A stretch of DNA of 64,000 nt from Actinomycetospora callitridis (GCF_028737265.1 NZ_JAQZAK010000007.1:1-64000), one strand, 5' to 3'. Counted from the first letter of the stretch, positions 25,081 to 34,317 are shown. Notes: generated by a model from the letters alone, not told the origin. Numbers and translations are program-made.

Positions 25081-26187
25081 TCAGGCGGCCGCCGCCTCCG
25101 GGGGCTCGCGGTGCGCGAGCAGTTCGAGCACGGCGCGCTCCACGTGGGCGCGCATCGCCCGGTCGTCGAGCCCCGAGCCCTCGCGGACCGCGTCCGCGAT
25201 CGTGCGGCCGTTCTCGAAGTGGCTGACGAGCACCGGGTCGACGTAGGAGCGCCGGCAGACCGCCGGGGTGTTGCCGAGCTGCTCGGCGACCGACTTCATC
25301 GTCCGCGTCACGGCGCTCTTGAGCGTGCGCTCGGCGCGCGGCGGCCCGCCGGTGTCGTCGCACTCCCCCGCGAGGGCCACCGCGGCCTGCACGCCGGCGT
25401 TCCAGGTGCGCAGGTCCTTGGCGGTGAACTCCTCGCCGATCAGCTCGCGCACGGCGTCGTTGACGTCCTGCGCGGTGACGTCGTGCCACGGCCCGCGGTC
25501 GCCGCCGCGTCCGCCGCGCCGGAAGGCCAGGAGGTCCTCGCCCCCGCCGCGGCGCCGCTTCAGCGAGCTGACCAGCCCGTGGATGTGCTCGTCGTACAGC
25601 GTGATCCGCCGCGGCACGCCGGACTTCGCGACGTAGCGGAACTCGACGCCGCCGTCGCGGCGGGCCACGGCGTGCTCGCGGCGCAGCGTGGCGAGCCCGA
25701 ACGACGCGTCGCCGGGCGAGTCCTCGTTGGCGTACTCCTCGTGCCCGACACGGAAGACGCCGAGGTCGAGCATCCACACCGCGCCGGCGAGCACGCGGTC
25801 GCGTCCGAGGCCCTTGCCGCGGGCGAGGCGGGCGTCGATCTCGGCCCGGGCGTCGCCGATGACCTGGCCGAGGCGCGCGACGCGGACGAACTTCTCCTCG
25901 CCGCGCTGCCGGGTCCACTCGTCGTGGTACCGGTACTGGCGGCGCCCCGCGGCGTCGGTGCCGACGGCCTGGATGTGCCCGCGGGGGTCGGGGCAGATCC
26001 AGACGTCCTGCCACGCGGGCGGGATGACGATCGCGTTGATCCGCTCCAGGTGCGCGGCGTCGGTGATCGCCTCGCCCGTCTCGCGGTCGAAGTAGCTGAA
26101 CCCCTTGCCGCGCTTGCGTCGGCCGATCCCGGGCCCGTGGGGGTCGATGTGCACCAGATCCACCGGCCGGGCGTACCCCTCTTCCAC
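25081..26187 (-). CDS. DNA topoisomerase IB (poxvirus-type)
   Basis: 368 residues from GTG 26187. The N-terminal domain has GRRKRGKGFSYFDRETGE and INAIVIPPAWQDVWICPDP. The catalytic core has HDVTAQDVNDAVRELIGEEFTAKDLRTWN, and the tyrosine nucleophile lies in RRSYVDPVLV. It relaxes supercoils by transient 3'-phosphotyrosyl cleavage, without ATP. Such enzymes occur in many actinobacteria and resemble the poxviral form. The divergent RecQ-like helicase starts 49 bp away, so the two share a promoter region. Confidence 0.9.
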   Translation of the reverse strand: MEEGYARPVDLVHIDPHGPGIGRRKRGKGFSYFDRETGEAITDAAHLERINAIVIPPAWQDVWICPDPRGHIQAVGTDAAGRRQYRYHDEWTRQRGEEKFVRVARLGQVIGDARAEIDARLARGKGLGRDRVLAGAVWMLDLGVFRVGHEEYANEDSPGDASFGLATLRREHAVARRDGGVEFRYVAKSGVPRRITLYDEHIHGLVSSLKRRRGGGEDLLAFRRGGRGGDRGPWHDVTAQDVNDAVRELIGEEFTAKDLRTWNAGVQAAVALAGECDDTGGPPRAERTLKSAVTRTMKSVAEQLGNTPAVCRRSYVDPVLVSHFENGRTIADAVREGSGLDDRAMRAHVERAVLELLAHREPPEAAAA

Positions 26188-26236
26188 CGGTTGCGAACGC
26201 CGTTTCTGCCGGGGCGCCGTCGGCAACCAGTGTCCG

Positions 26237-27931
26237 GTGACCGGTGTTCCCGAGGACCTCCTCGGCCCCTGCGGCCCCGTCGACCGCTCCACCCTCGACG
26301 CCGTCGACGCGGCCGTCGCGCGCGTGCTCGGGGAGGGCGTCGCGCTCGGCGACGGCCAGCGCGAGGCGGTGCTCGGCGCGCTCGTCGACGACTGTCTCGC
26401 GGTCCTGCCACCGGCCGCCGGCAAGACCGCGGTCTACGCCGTCACCGGGCTCGTGCTCGGCGGCCCGACGATCGTGGTGTCGCCGACGCTCTCGCTGCAC
26501 CGCGACCAGGTCGCCCACCTCGGCGACGCCGGTGTCCGCGCCGCGGTGCTCAACTCGGGTCTGTCGGCGCGGGACCGGTCGGCGGCGCTCGACGGGTTCG
26601 GCGCGGGCGAGGTCGACGTGCTCGTGACCTCCCCCGAGCAGCTCGCGCGCACCGACGTCCTCGAGGCCCTGGCCGTGGGGGCGCCGACGCTGCTGGCCGT
26701 CGACGAGGTGCACTGCGTGTGCGACTGGGGCCCGGACTTCCGCCCCGACTACCTCACCCTCGCCGTCGCCCGGCGCCGGCTGGGACACCCGCGCCTGTTG
26801 GGCCTGACCGCGACCGCGTCGGTGCCCGCGCGCCAGGAGATCCTCGAGCTGCTCGGGGTGCCGGACGCGTGCGTGGTCGTCCGCGACCCCGATCGCCCGC
26901 ACATCCACCTCACCGCGCACCTCGTGCACGACGAGCAGGCGAAGTGGGACCGGCTGGTCCGCGAGGTCGCCGCGCTCGAGGGCACCGGGATCGTCTACGT
27001 CACGACCCGCGCGCACACGACGCTCGTCCGGGACCGGCTGCGGGGGTCCGGCGTCGCCGCGGAGGCGTACCACGGCGGGATGAAGGGTCCCGAGCGCGCG
27101 CGCGTCCAGGACGCGTTCATGGCCGGCGACGTCCCGGTGGTCGTCGCCACCAGCGCGTTCGGGATGGGCATCGACAAGCCCGACGTCCGGTGGGTCGTCC
27201 ACGGCGACACGCCCACGTCGATCGACGCCTACCACCAGGAGATCGGGCGGGCCGGCCGCGACGGCCGCACGGCGACGGCCGTGCTGTTCCACCGGCCGCA
27301 GGATCTCGTCCGACCCCGGCTCTTCGCCTCCGGCCGGGACGCCGGGGAGAAGGCGCTGGAGACGGTGCTCGCGGCGGTCCGCCGGAATCCCGAGGGCGTC
27401 GAGGAGGGCGAGCTCGCGGCACCGGCGGGGCTGTCGAAGGCCGCGCTCTCCCGGGCGGTGCCGGCGCTCGTCGCGCTGGGCGCGGTCCGCAGGCTCTCGG
27501 GGCGCCGGATCGCTCCGGGGGATGCGCTCGGTGCGGATGACGGCCTCGCCGGGACCGCAGCCGGGCTCGTGCGACGGCGTCGGGAGCGCGAGCAGAGCAA
27601 GGTCGAGCTGGTGCGCCGGTACGCGGAGGCCACCGGGTGCCGGCGGCGGACCCTGCTCGAGGCGCTCGGCGAGACGCGGGACGAGCCGTGCGGCCACTGC
27701 GACCAGTGCGACGCCGGGCGGCCGGGGGATCCCGGGGACCGGACGGGGCTGCACGACGCCCCGGCCGACGGTGACCCCGTGCCGGGCGAGGCCGTCCGTC
27801 ACCAGGAGTGGGGCCGGGGCACCGTCACGACGGTCGCCGAGGACTCCGTCGTCGTGCTCTTCGACGGGGGCGGCTACCGCACGCTCTCCCTGCCGGTGGT
27901 CCGCGAGAAACACCTGCTCGAACCCGCGTGA
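26237..27931 (+). CDS. RecQ-family ATP-dependent DNA helicase
   Basis: 564 residues from GTG 26237. Helicase motifs: Walker A PPAAGKTAVYAV (AGKT at 61-64), DEVH box VDEVHCVCDWGPDFRPDY, motif III LGLTATAS, motif V FGMGIDKPDVRWVVH and motif VI EIGRAGRDGR. A short RQC-like zinc site follows (GCRRRTLLEALGE...CGHCDQC). The C-terminal WGRGTVTTVAEDSVVVLF segment is a KOW-like module found in some actinobacterial helicases. It lacks an HRDC domain. It unwinds 3'-5' in repair or recombination. Confidence 0.9.
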   Translation: MTGVPEDLLGPCGPVDRSTLDAVDAAVARVLGEGVALGDGQREAVLGALVDDCLAVLPPAAGKTAVYAVTGLVLGGPTIVVSPTLSLHRDQVAHLGDAGVRAAVLNSGLSARDRSAALDGFGAGEVDVLVTSPEQLARTDVLEALAVGAPTLLAVDEVHCVCDWGPDFRPDYLTLAVARRRLGHPRLLGLTATASVPARQEILELLGVPDACVVVRDPDRPHIHLTAHLVHDEQAKWDRLVREVAALEGTGIVYVTTRAHTTLVRDRLRGSGVAAEAYHGGMKGPERARVQDAFMAGDVPVVVATSAFGMGIDKPDVRWVVHGDTPTSIDAYHQEIGRAGRDGRTATAVLFHRPQDLVRPRLFASGRDAGEKALETVLAAVRRNPEGVEEGELAAPAGLSKAALSRAVPALVALGAVRRLSGRRIAPGDALGADDGLAGTAAGLVRRRREREQSKVELVRRYAEATGCRRRTLLEALGETRDEPCGHCDQCDAGRPGDPGDRTGLHDAPADGDPVPGEAVRHQEWGRGTVTTVAEDSVVVLFDGGGYRTLSLPVVREKHLLEPA

Positions 27932-28000
27932 GCGTCACGTTTCCGGCACTGCTCGGCGGCCGATCCCCGGCGTGACACCGCCCACGTCAGGAAGGCGCCC

Positions 28001-28306
28001 GTGCTGCACGAACCGATCGAATCGACGCTGGCCCCGCCGGCCTCCGAGCCGCCCCTGGCTCCCCGTACCCCCGCCGACCTGCTCCCGCTGGCGCGCCGTG
28101 CCCGTCGCGACGCCGGCTCGGCCCGCGAGTTCGCGGTCGCCCTGCTCGCCCGCGGCTGGGCCGCGACCAGCGCCGCCGCGGTCTCCGGCCTCGCCGTGAG
28201 CGCCGTGACCGCGCTGTCGCGGGTCCGGCGCCCGGGCACGGCCGCCGCATCGGTGGCCGACGACGTCGCCGCCCGCGCCCGTCGTCGCGCGGCCCACCGC
28301 ACCTGA
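28001..28306 (+). CDS. Hypothetical small basic protein
   Basis: 101 residues, GTG start with AGGAAGG at 27989-27995 and 5-nt spacing, so translation is credible. The first 35 residues are Pro-rich. The rest is helical and Arg/Ala-rich (ADLLPLARRARRDAGSAREF, then AATSAAAVSGLAVSAVTALSRVRR), which could be a degenerate helix-turn-helix. I do not recognise a family. It precedes malQ by 43 bp on the same strand. Confidence 0.6.
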   Translation: MLHEPIESTLAPPASEPPLAPRTPADLLPLARRARRDAGSAREFAVALLARGWAATSAAAVSGLAVSAVTALSRVRRPGTAAASVADDVAARARRRAAHRT

Positions 28307-28349
28307 CATCCTGCGCTCCCCCACCCCACCTGACCCAGGGAGTCCACCG

Positions 28350-30302
28350 GTGCCCGTCGAGCCCGATCTCGCCGAGCTCGCCACTGCCCACGGCATCGCG
28401 GTCCGCTACCGCGACAGCTCGGAGCGCGAGGTCGAGCTCGACCGCGACGTGGTGATCGACGTCCTCCACGCCCTCGAGGTGGACGCGTCGACGCCGTCCG
28501 CGCTCGCGTCGGCGCTCGACGCCGTGCGCGGCGCGGACCCCGACGCGCTGCCGGCGACGGTGGTGGTCGACGAGGGGCACGAGCGTGCGCTGCCCGCGGC
28601 GGGTGTCGTGACCCTCGAGGACGGCTCGGTGCGCGAAGTGGGCACGACGCTGCCGACCGACCTGCCCGTCGGCTACCACCGGCTGGCCTGCCGCGGGCAG
28701 GACGTCACGCTGATCGTGGCGCCGCCCCCTCTGCCGCCGCCGCCCGCGACGTGGGGATGGATGGCGCAGCTGTACGCGCTGCGCTCGGCGGGCTCGTGGG
28801 GCTGCGGCGACTACGCCGACCTCGCCTCGCTGCTCGCGCGCACGGCCGGGGAGCAGGACGCCGGCGCGCTGCTGGTGAACCCGCTGCACGCGCTCGCGCT
28901 GGACCCGCGGGTCGAGGCGTCGCCGTACTCGCCGTCGAGCCGGCGGTTCCTGCACCCGCTCTACATCCGCGTCGCCGACACCGCGGCCTACGCGGCGGCG
29001 CCGGCGTCGGTGCGGGCCGAGGTGGACGCGCTGCGTCCCGCCGGCGGCGACCTGGTCGACCACGACGCGGTGTGGGCGGCCAAGAGCGCGGCGCTGGAGC
29101 TGCTGCGCCCGTACGACCCGGCGGCGCCGTCGGACGTCGAGGCCCTCGAGGAGGGTGAGCGGGACGTCGCCACCTGGTACGCGCTGGCCGAGCGCCACGG
29201 CAGCGACCTGCGGTCGTGGCCGGCGGGCCTGGCTCACGTCGGGGACTCGGGGGTGCCCGACGCCCGCGCCGAGCTCGCCGACCGCGTGCTCTTCCACGCC
29301 TGGTGCCTGGACCTCGCCGACGCCCAGCTCGGCGCCGCGCACCGTGCGGCCGAGGGCATGGCGGTCGGGCTGATCGCGGACCTCGCCGTCGGCTGCTCGT
29401 CCGGCGGCGCCGACGCCTGGACGCTGGCCGACGCGCTCGCGCCCGGGGTGACCGTCGGCGCGCCGCCCGACGACTTCAACCAGCAGGGCCAGGACTGGGC
29501 GCTCCCGCCGTGGCGGCCGGACGCCCTGGCGGCGTCGGGGTACGCGCCGCTGCGGTCGATGATCCGCGCGGTGCTGCGTCACGCCGACGGGATCCGCGTG
29601 GACCACGTCGCGGGGCTGTGGCGGCTGTGGTGGATCCCGCCGGGCCGCGGGGCGCGCGAGGGCGCCTACGTGCACTACGACGCGCGGGCGATGCTCGCCG
29701 TCGTCGCGATCGAGGCGTCCCGGGCCGGCGCGGTGGTGGTCGGCGAGGACCTGGGCACCGTGGAGCCGGAGGTCACCGAGGGGCTCGCCGAGCACGGGAT
29801 GCTGGGCTGCGCGGTGCTGTGGTTCCAGCGCGACTCCTCGGGTGACCTGCTGCCGCCGCGGTGCTGGCACCCCGAGACCCTCGCGAGCATCTCGACCCAC
29901 GACCTGCCGACCGCCGCCGGGTTCCTGCGCGACGAGCACGTGCGGGTGCGCGCCGAGGCCGGGGTGCTCGACGACGTCGAGGAGGCGCGCGCGGCAGCGG
30001 CGCGGGACCGGGCCGAGCTGCTCGACCTGCTCGCGTCCGAGGGGTTCGGGGTGTCGGAGTCCGCCACCCCGGACGAGATCGTGCTCGCGATGCACCGGCT
30101 CCTGGCGACGGCGCGCTCGCGGATCGTGCTCGCGGCGTTCACCGACGTCCTCGGCGACGTGCGCCAGCCCAACCTGCCCGGGACCGTCGACACCTACCCC
30201 AACTGGCGCATCCCGCTGTCCCACTCCCTCGACACGCTCCTCGCCGACCCCCGCGTGGTGTCTGTCGCCTCGGCCCTCCGTGAGCGGACTTCCCGGCTAT
30301 AG
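28350..30302 (+). CDS. malQ: 4-alpha-glucanotransferase (amylomaltase)
   Basis: 650 residues, GH77. After an N-terminal beta domain typical of actinobacterial MalQ, the catalytic barrel shows WGCGDYADLASLLA, NPLHALALDPR, PDDFNQQGQDWALPPW, GIRVDHVAGLWRLWW and GEDLGTVEPEV, containing the Asp nucleophile and Glu acid regions. It transfers alpha-1,4-glucan segments between acceptors in glycogen and maltodextrin metabolism. GTG start with GGGAG upstream. The last codons and the TAG stop (30300-30302) come from a 42-bp palindromic repeat, so the tail ERTSRL is repeat-encoded. Confidence 0.92.
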   Translation: MPVEPDLAELATAHGIAVRYRDSSEREVELDRDVVIDVLHALEVDASTPSALASALDAVRGADPDALPATVVVDEGHERALPAAGVVTLEDGSVREVGTTLPTDLPVGYHRLACRGQDVTLIVAPPPLPPPPATWGWMAQLYALRSAGSWGCGDYADLASLLARTAGEQDAGALLVNPLHALALDPRVEASPYSPSSRRFLHPLYIRVADTAAYAAAPASVRAEVDALRPAGGDLVDHDAVWAAKSAALELLRPYDPAAPSDVEALEEGERDVATWYALAERHGSDLRSWPAGLAHVGDSGVPDARAELADRVLFHAWCLDLADAQLGAAHRAAEGMAVGLIADLAVGCSSGGADAWTLADALAPGVTVGAPPDDFNQQGQDWALPPWRPDALAASGYAPLRSMIRAVLRHADGIRVDHVAGLWRLWWIPPGRGAREGAYVHYDARAMLAVVAIEASRAGAVVVGEDLGTVEPEVTEGLAEHGMLGCAVLWFQRDSSGDLLPPRCWHPETLASISTHDLPTAAGFLRDEHVRVRAEAGVLDDVEEARAAAARDRAELLDLLASEGFGVSESATPDEIVLAMHRLLATARSRIVLAAFTDVLGDVRQPNLPGTVDTYPNWRIPLSHSLDTLLADPRVVSVASALRERTSRL

Positions 30303-30320
30303 CCGGGAAGTTCGCTCACG
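30279..30320. repeat. 42-bp palindromic repeat, copy 1
   Basis: Two 21-bp arms beginning CGTGAGCG and meeting at CGGCTATAGCCG, with one mismatch between arms. It lies between convergent malQ and the AbiEi/DUF559-type gene. It supplies the TAG stop of malQ and the TGA stop of the opposing gene (30316-30318). The long stem could terminate transcription in both directions. Confidence 0.9.
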
Positions 30321-31266
30321 GGCAGCGAGGGCGCAGCGCGAAGGGCTCGTCCCACTCGAGCGGGCGGAGGAGCGCCTCGACCTCCCGCGCCGTGCGGCAC
30401 GGGAGCGTCGTGACCTCGAACCACCCGAACGGGACCGACGGCACACCCACGAGCACGGCTGCCACCGAGCGGCGTCGGTCGACGAGAGCAGTGCGCGGGT
30501 CCCGGTGCCCGCCGAACCCGTCGAGGCGGACGATCGCCCGCCCGCCGGGGAGGTCGTAGGCGATGTCCTCGTAGCGACGGACCCCGTCGACGAGGACGGG
30601 CGTCTGCCGGCGGCCGATCGGGAGCCCGTGCGCCTGCTCGACGTCGACGAGGTAGCGGTGCTCCAACGGCGACAGGACACCGTCGCGGAGGAGCGCCACG
30701 GCGTCCGCGATGACACGGCCGTGTCGGGGCGGCCTGCGCAGCTCCACCGCGCGTTCGAGAGCGAGCGGGTGGACGCCCGCGTCGAGGGCGTACCGGTGGG
30801 CGCGTCGGGACGCCTCCTGGGCGTCCGGTGCGGCAACGGCGAGGTCGAGCACGGTGTGCACCCGGTTCGTCCGCGGCGGAGCGCCCTCGCACCCGATGTG
30901 GGCGAACGCCCGCGAGCGGTGCACCTTCACCCCGTCCAGCCGGGCCGCGGAACAGCCGTAGCGGACGGTCACGTGGATCGGCCGCTGGTCGTCGGCGGTC
31001 ACGAATCCGTGCAGCTCGCCCGCGGTCTCGTGACTGAGGATGGCCCCGCCCCGGCACGCGAGGAGAGCGCCGATACGCCGTGCCTGCACGGTGGGTGGCC
31101 CGGAGTAGGTCACGTAGACCCCTTCGTGGAGCCGCTGCCACCGGCCCGCGTCGAGGTGGGCCTGGATGCCGTGATCGGTGAAGCCGCGGGCGAGCAGCTG
31201 CGTGCGGGTCATCACTCCGTGCTGGTCGCGGCGGAGGCGCTGCCAGGAATCGAGGTCATCGTCCAT
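30316..31266 (-). CDS. AbiEi-type N-domain protein with DUF559-like nuclease region
   Basis: 316 residues. The N-terminus (DQHGVMTRTQLLARGFTDHG, then GRWQRLHEGVYVTYSGPP) matches the winged-helix domain labelled AbiEi antitoxin. The C-terminal third (LSPLEHRYLVDVEQAHGLP, YEDIAYDLPGGRAIVRLDGFG) fits the restriction-endonuclease-like DUF559/Vsr fold with acidic residues before and after. This architecture is common and multi-copy in actinobacteria, with unproven role in defence. No AbiEii nucleotidyltransferase partner is adjacent, so a type IV toxin-antitoxin pair is not supported. Its TGA is provided by palindromic repeat copy 1. Confidence 0.75.
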   Translation of the reverse strand: MDDDLDSWQRLRRDQHGVMTRTQLLARGFTDHGIQAHLDAGRWQRLHEGVYVTYSGPPTVQARRIGALLACRGGAILSHETAGELHGFVTADDQRPIHVTVRYGCSAARLDGVKVHRSRAFAHIGCEGAPPRTNRVHTVLDLAVAAPDAQEASRRAHRYALDAGVHPLALERAVELRRPPRHGRVIADAVALLRDGVLSPLEHRYLVDVEQAHGLPIGRRQTPVLVDGVRRYEDIAYDLPGGRAIVRLDGFGGHRDPRTALVDRRRSVAAVLVGVPSVPFGWFEVTTLPCRTAREVEALLRPLEWDEPFALRPRCP

Positions 31267-31313
31267 GACCGGTTGGACGCAGGCGCACGTCCGGCGGCTC
31301 CCTCACGTCCACC

Positions 31314-31355
31314 CGTGAGCGAACTTCCCGGCTATAGCCGGGAAGTTCGCTCACA
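31314..31355. repeat. 42-bp palindromic repeat, copy 2
   Basis: The inner 40 bp (31315-31354) form a perfect palindrome around CGGCTATAGCCG. It lies downstream of the glycosyltransferase at 31351-32175 and provides its TGA stop (31351-31353). The AbiEi-type gene starts 48 bp further on the same strand. Confidence 0.9.
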
Positions 31356-32175
31356 TGGGGAGCGCGTCGACGGCGGAGACGCCGCGGTCGGGGAGGGCCG
31401 TGGGGGACTCCTGGTGGTACGCGCCCGAGGGCAAGATGCCCGCGGCGCCGCGGCGCGCCATGACCTGCTGCTGCGAGTGCACGTCCTCGCCGTGGGCGTC
31501 GGGCGGGAGGTCGCGCCAGAACTCGAAGCCGCCCGCCTCGACCAGCGCGGTGCGGTCGAACAGGACGCAGCCCGCCGTCCACGCGACCTTGTAGGCCACG
31601 TAGGACTCCGGCGGCGGCGTCGGGCGCCCCGGGCCGTCGAGGTCCAGCGACTCGGCGAGGTGCAGCCCGTTCGCGGCGTTGTGCAGCCGCCAGCGGTCCC
31701 AGCCCGGCCCGTCCTTGACCAGCGTCTCCGGCGACACCGCCCCGTCCCACGCCGCGAACGACGTCACCTCGTGGGGTCGCCGGTCCTCGGCGTGCCCGAG
31801 CGCCTGCATCGCCGCGCCCACCACCCCGCAGCCCAGCTCGCCGAGCGCGCGGTGCAGGCGCGCCAGCACGCCCGGCTCGAGCCACACGTCGTCGTCGAGG
31901 TAGAGCACCGCCGGCGCCGAGGCGCACGACAGCAGGAACGCGCGCTGCTCGGCCATCCCGCGCGGCGGCAGGTGGCGGTGGAGGTCCACCGGGACCCCGC
32001 GCCGGCGCAACCAGCGGATCAGCGTCCACGCCGACGGCGTCTCCCAGGAGGGGTCGCCGTCGGACTGGTCGGAGATCGTCAGCCGGAACGCCACGCCGGT
32101 CTGCGCCGCGAGGCCCGCGAGCGTGGTCGCCAGCTCGACCGGCCGGCCCCGCGTCGGGATCAGGACGTCGATCAC
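31351..32175 (-). CDS. Family 2 glycosyltransferase
   Basis: 274 residues, GT-A fold. VIDVLIPTRGRPVELATTLA is the nucleotide-binding start, and APAVLYLDDDVWLEPG carries the DxD metal motif. GWDRWRLHNAANGLHLAE and WTAGCVLFDRTALVEAGGF follow as acceptor-side motifs. It transfers a sugar, probably onto a glycan linked with the heptose cluster. GTG start overlaps the hldE-like stop (GTGA), so it is coupled to heptose activation. The final TGA comes from repeat copy 2. Confidence 0.85.
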   Translation of the reverse strand: MIDVLIPTRGRPVELATTLAGLAAQTGVAFRLTISDQSDGDPSWETPSAWTLIRWLRRRGVPVDLHRHLPPRGMAEQRAFLLSCASAPAVLYLDDDVWLEPGVLARLHRALGELGCGVVGAAMQALGHAEDRRPHEVTSFAAWDGAVSPETLVKDGPGWDRWRLHNAANGLHLAESLDLDGPGRPTPPPESYVAYKVAWTAGCVLFDRTALVEAGGFEFWRDLPPDAHGEDVHSQQQVMARRGAAGILPSGAYHQESPTALPDRGVSAVDALPM

Positions 32176-33728
32176 GACCCGCTCCGGATGCGGTCCACCA
32201 GCGACGTCGTCGACCGGTCGGGCAGGTACTCGAGGATGACGACGCGCCCGCCGTAGGCGGTGACCGTCGCGGTCTCGCGCAGCATCTCGGGGGTGTAGTC
32301 GCCGCCCTTGGCGTAGACGTCCGGGCGCAGCAGGTCGAGCAGCTCGGCGGGGGTGTCGGCGTCGAACGCGGTGACGTGGTCGACGCAGCTCAGCGCGCCG
32401 ATCACCGCCGCCCGGTCCGCCAGCGGGTTCAGCGGACGCTCCGGGCCCTTGAGGCGCGCCACCGACTCGTCGGAGTTCAGCGCCACCACCAGCACGTCGC
32501 CGAGGCGCTTGGCCTGGTTGAGCGACGCGACGTGGCCGCGGTGCACGACGTCGAAGCAGCCGTTGGTGAACACCACGCGCCGCCCGGCCACGCGCTGGTC
32601 GTGCACGATCGTCGCGAGCGACGCCGCGTCCAGCAGGGGGCCCTCGGCGGCGGCGACGCGCTCGGCGAGCTCGCCGGTGCCGCACACCGAGGTCGCCGGG
32701 CGGCCCACGACGACGTCGGCGGCGGCCTGGGCGAGCTCGACGGCGGTGGCCGCCGGGGTGCCCGCGGCGAGCGCGAGCGCCAGCGCGGCGGTGAACGTGT
32801 CCCCCGCCCCGCAGGTGTTCGCCTCCGGCGCGGGGCGCGCGAAGGTGCGGTGCGTCGGGGAGCCGTCGTCGGGCAGCAGCAGCGCCCCGTCGCGGTCGAG
32901 GGTGACCACCACCGACGCGGCCCCGGAGCGTTCCCGCAGCTCGGGACCGGCGGCCTCCGCGGCCGCGACCCGGTCGGGCCCGCCGAGCTCGCGGCCCAGC
33001 AGGAGCTTCGCCTCCCCGGCGTTGGGGGTGACGACGTCCGGGCGCGCCGGGGCCCAGCGCGCCGGGTCGTGGGCGTCGACGACCAGCCGGCAGCCGCGCT
33101 CCCCCGGGGCGCCGAGCAGCGACCCGACCAGCGCCACCGTCTCGTCGTCGAGGATCCCGCCGCCGTAGTCGCAGACGACCACGGCGTCGGCGCCCTCGAC
33201 CGCCGCGCGCAGGGCGTCGTGCACGGCCGCGCGCCGGTCGGCGTCCAGCGGTTCCCGCGACGACGTGTCGAACCGCGCGACCAGCGCCTCGTCGGCGAGC
33301 ACCCGCCGCTTGGCCGCGGTGGGACGCGAGGGGTCGGTGACGACGCCCGTAGTACCGACGCCGAACCCGGTGAGCACCTCGCGCACCGTCGCCCCGTCGG
33401 GGTCGTCGCCGAGCACCGAGACGAACTCGGTGCGGGCGCCGAGCGCCGCGAGGTTGGCGGCCGTGTTCGCCGCGGCGCCGGGCGAGCCGTGGGTGTGGTC
33501 GACCTCGACGACCGGGACCGGCGCCTCGCGCGACAGCCGGTGCGACGGCCCGGTGAGCCACTGGTCGAGCACCGCGTCGCCCAGGACGACCACGCGTGGG
33601 GCGACCGCGGCGAGACGCGCGGGCAGGTCGGCGGCCAGCGGGGCGGCGGCCAGGTCGGGAGACTCGGGGCGCAGCAAGGACCCGGACCGCGACACGGACC
33701 CGGGGCGCGACATCTCGGGCGCAGCCAT
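32172..33728 (-). CDS. HldE-like bifunctional heptose kinase / adenylyltransferase (copy 1)
   Basis: About 518 residues from ATG 33728, with GTG 33755 an alternative. Residues about 40-350 are a PfkB/ribokinase-type kinase (VVVLGDAVLDQWL, GSPGAAANTAANLAALGA, anion hole NTCGAGDTF). Residues about 380-518 are a nucleotidyltransferase with TNGCFDVVHRGHVASL (HxGH), RLKGPERPLNP and YAKGGDYTPE. By analogy with HldE it makes heptose-1,7-bisphosphate and then ADP-heptose in the cytosol. A second, shorter homologue lies at 35.0-36.4 kb. The two may act on different heptoses or form a kinase/transferase division of labour. Confidence 0.85.
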   Translation of the reverse strand: MAAPEMSRPGSVSRSGSLLRPESPDLAAAPLAADLPARLAAVAPRVVVLGDAVLDQWLTGPSHRLSREAPVPVVEVDHTHGSPGAAANTAANLAALGARTEFVSVLGDDPDGATVREVLTGFGVGTTGVVTDPSRPTAAKRRVLADEALVARFDTSSREPLDADRRAAVHDALRAAVEGADAVVVCDYGGGILDDETVALVGSLLGAPGERGCRLVVDAHDPARWAPARPDVVTPNAGEAKLLLGRELGGPDRVAAAEAAGPELRERSGAASVVVTLDRDGALLLPDDGSPTHRTFARPAPEANTCGAGDTFTAALALALAAGTPAATAVELAQAAADVVVGRPATSVCGTGELAERVAAAEGPLLDAASLATIVHDQRVAGRRVVFTNGCFDVVHRGHVASLNQAKRLGDVLVVALNSDESVARLKGPERPLNPLADRAAVIGALSCVDHVTAFDADTPAELLDLLRPDVYAKGGDYTPEMLRETATVTAYGGRVVILEYLPDRSTTSLVDRIRSGS

Positions 33729-33871
33729 CAGCGGACCGTCCGTCCGGGGGAACACGGCCGGGTGCGGATGGCGGTAGGCGTTCCTGCCGACCGGCGCCGT
33801 GCGGGTGGTCTCGGTACTGTCGCTCTCCGCTCCGTCTCCGACGGGGTGACCCAGCCGTCACGGGAGTGCCG

Positions 33872-34270
33872 ATGGCCAACGACGCCCCCCAGCCCTCGAC
33901 GGGCCCCCACACCGCGGGCCCCGACGACCAGACGACGATCGACGCCCGCCTCCTCACACCGAGGGTGGCCGTCGTGGCGCCGGCCGGCGACGTCGACACC
34001 GCCACGGCCGGCCCGCTGCGCGAGGCGATCGGCGTGCAGGTCGGCGCCGGGGCGGTGCACGTGGTGCTCGACCTCTCCGGCGTGGAGTTCATGGGGTCGG
34101 CCGGTCTGGCGCTGCTCATCGCCGAGCGCGAGGCGGCGATCGCCCGCGAGGGCGAGCTGCGGCTCGCGGGCGTCCCGCGCACCGCGGGGCGTGCCCTGAG
34201 CCTCACCGGCCTCACCGAGCTCTTCGACACCTACCCCGACGCCGAGGCCGCGGCGGCCGACCTGCGCTGA
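33872..34270 (+). CDS. STAS-domain anti-sigma factor antagonist
   Basis: 132 residues from ATG 33872 with GGGAG at 33862-33866. STAS features: VAVVAPAGDVDTATAGPLRE, and HVVLDLSGVEFMGSAGLALL with the phospho-serine turn MGSAGL. A C-terminal LTGLTELFDTYPDAEAA helix is typical. It is an orphan, opposite in direction to the heptose genes around it. It could serve either of the two RsbW/SigF pairs in the window or the STAS-ATPase fusion. Confidence 0.85.
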   Translation: MANDAPQPSTGPHTAGPDDQTTIDARLLTPRVAVVAPAGDVDTATAGPLREAIGVQVGAGAVHVVLDLSGVEFMGSAGLALLIAEREAAIAREGELRLAGVPRTAGRALSLTGLTELFDTYPDAEAAAADLR

Positions 34271-34310
34271 GGCGAGGTCCGCCGAGGCGACGTGCGCCGA
34301 GGCGACGTGC
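34266..34310. repeat. Three 15-bp tandem repeats
   Basis: Units at 34266-34280, 34281-34295 and 34296-34310. The last two are identical (GCCGAGGCGACGTGC) and the first differs at two positions. They start within the last codons of the STAS gene and fill the gap to the convergent SDR stop. No function is apparent; replication slippage is the likely origin. Confidence 0.75.
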
Positions 34311-34317
34311 TCTGGCC

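Noticed and set aside
24230..27913. Very long minus-strand open frame of over 1200 codons
   Set aside because: It runs antisense or out of frame to topoisomerase, RecQ-like and STAS-ATPase genes. Long antisense frames are expected at this GC content.
30316..31266. Type IV toxin-antitoxin (AbiE) system
   Set aside because: Only an AbiEi-like N-domain with a nuclease-like C-terminus is present. No AbiEii nucleotidyltransferase gene lies next to it.
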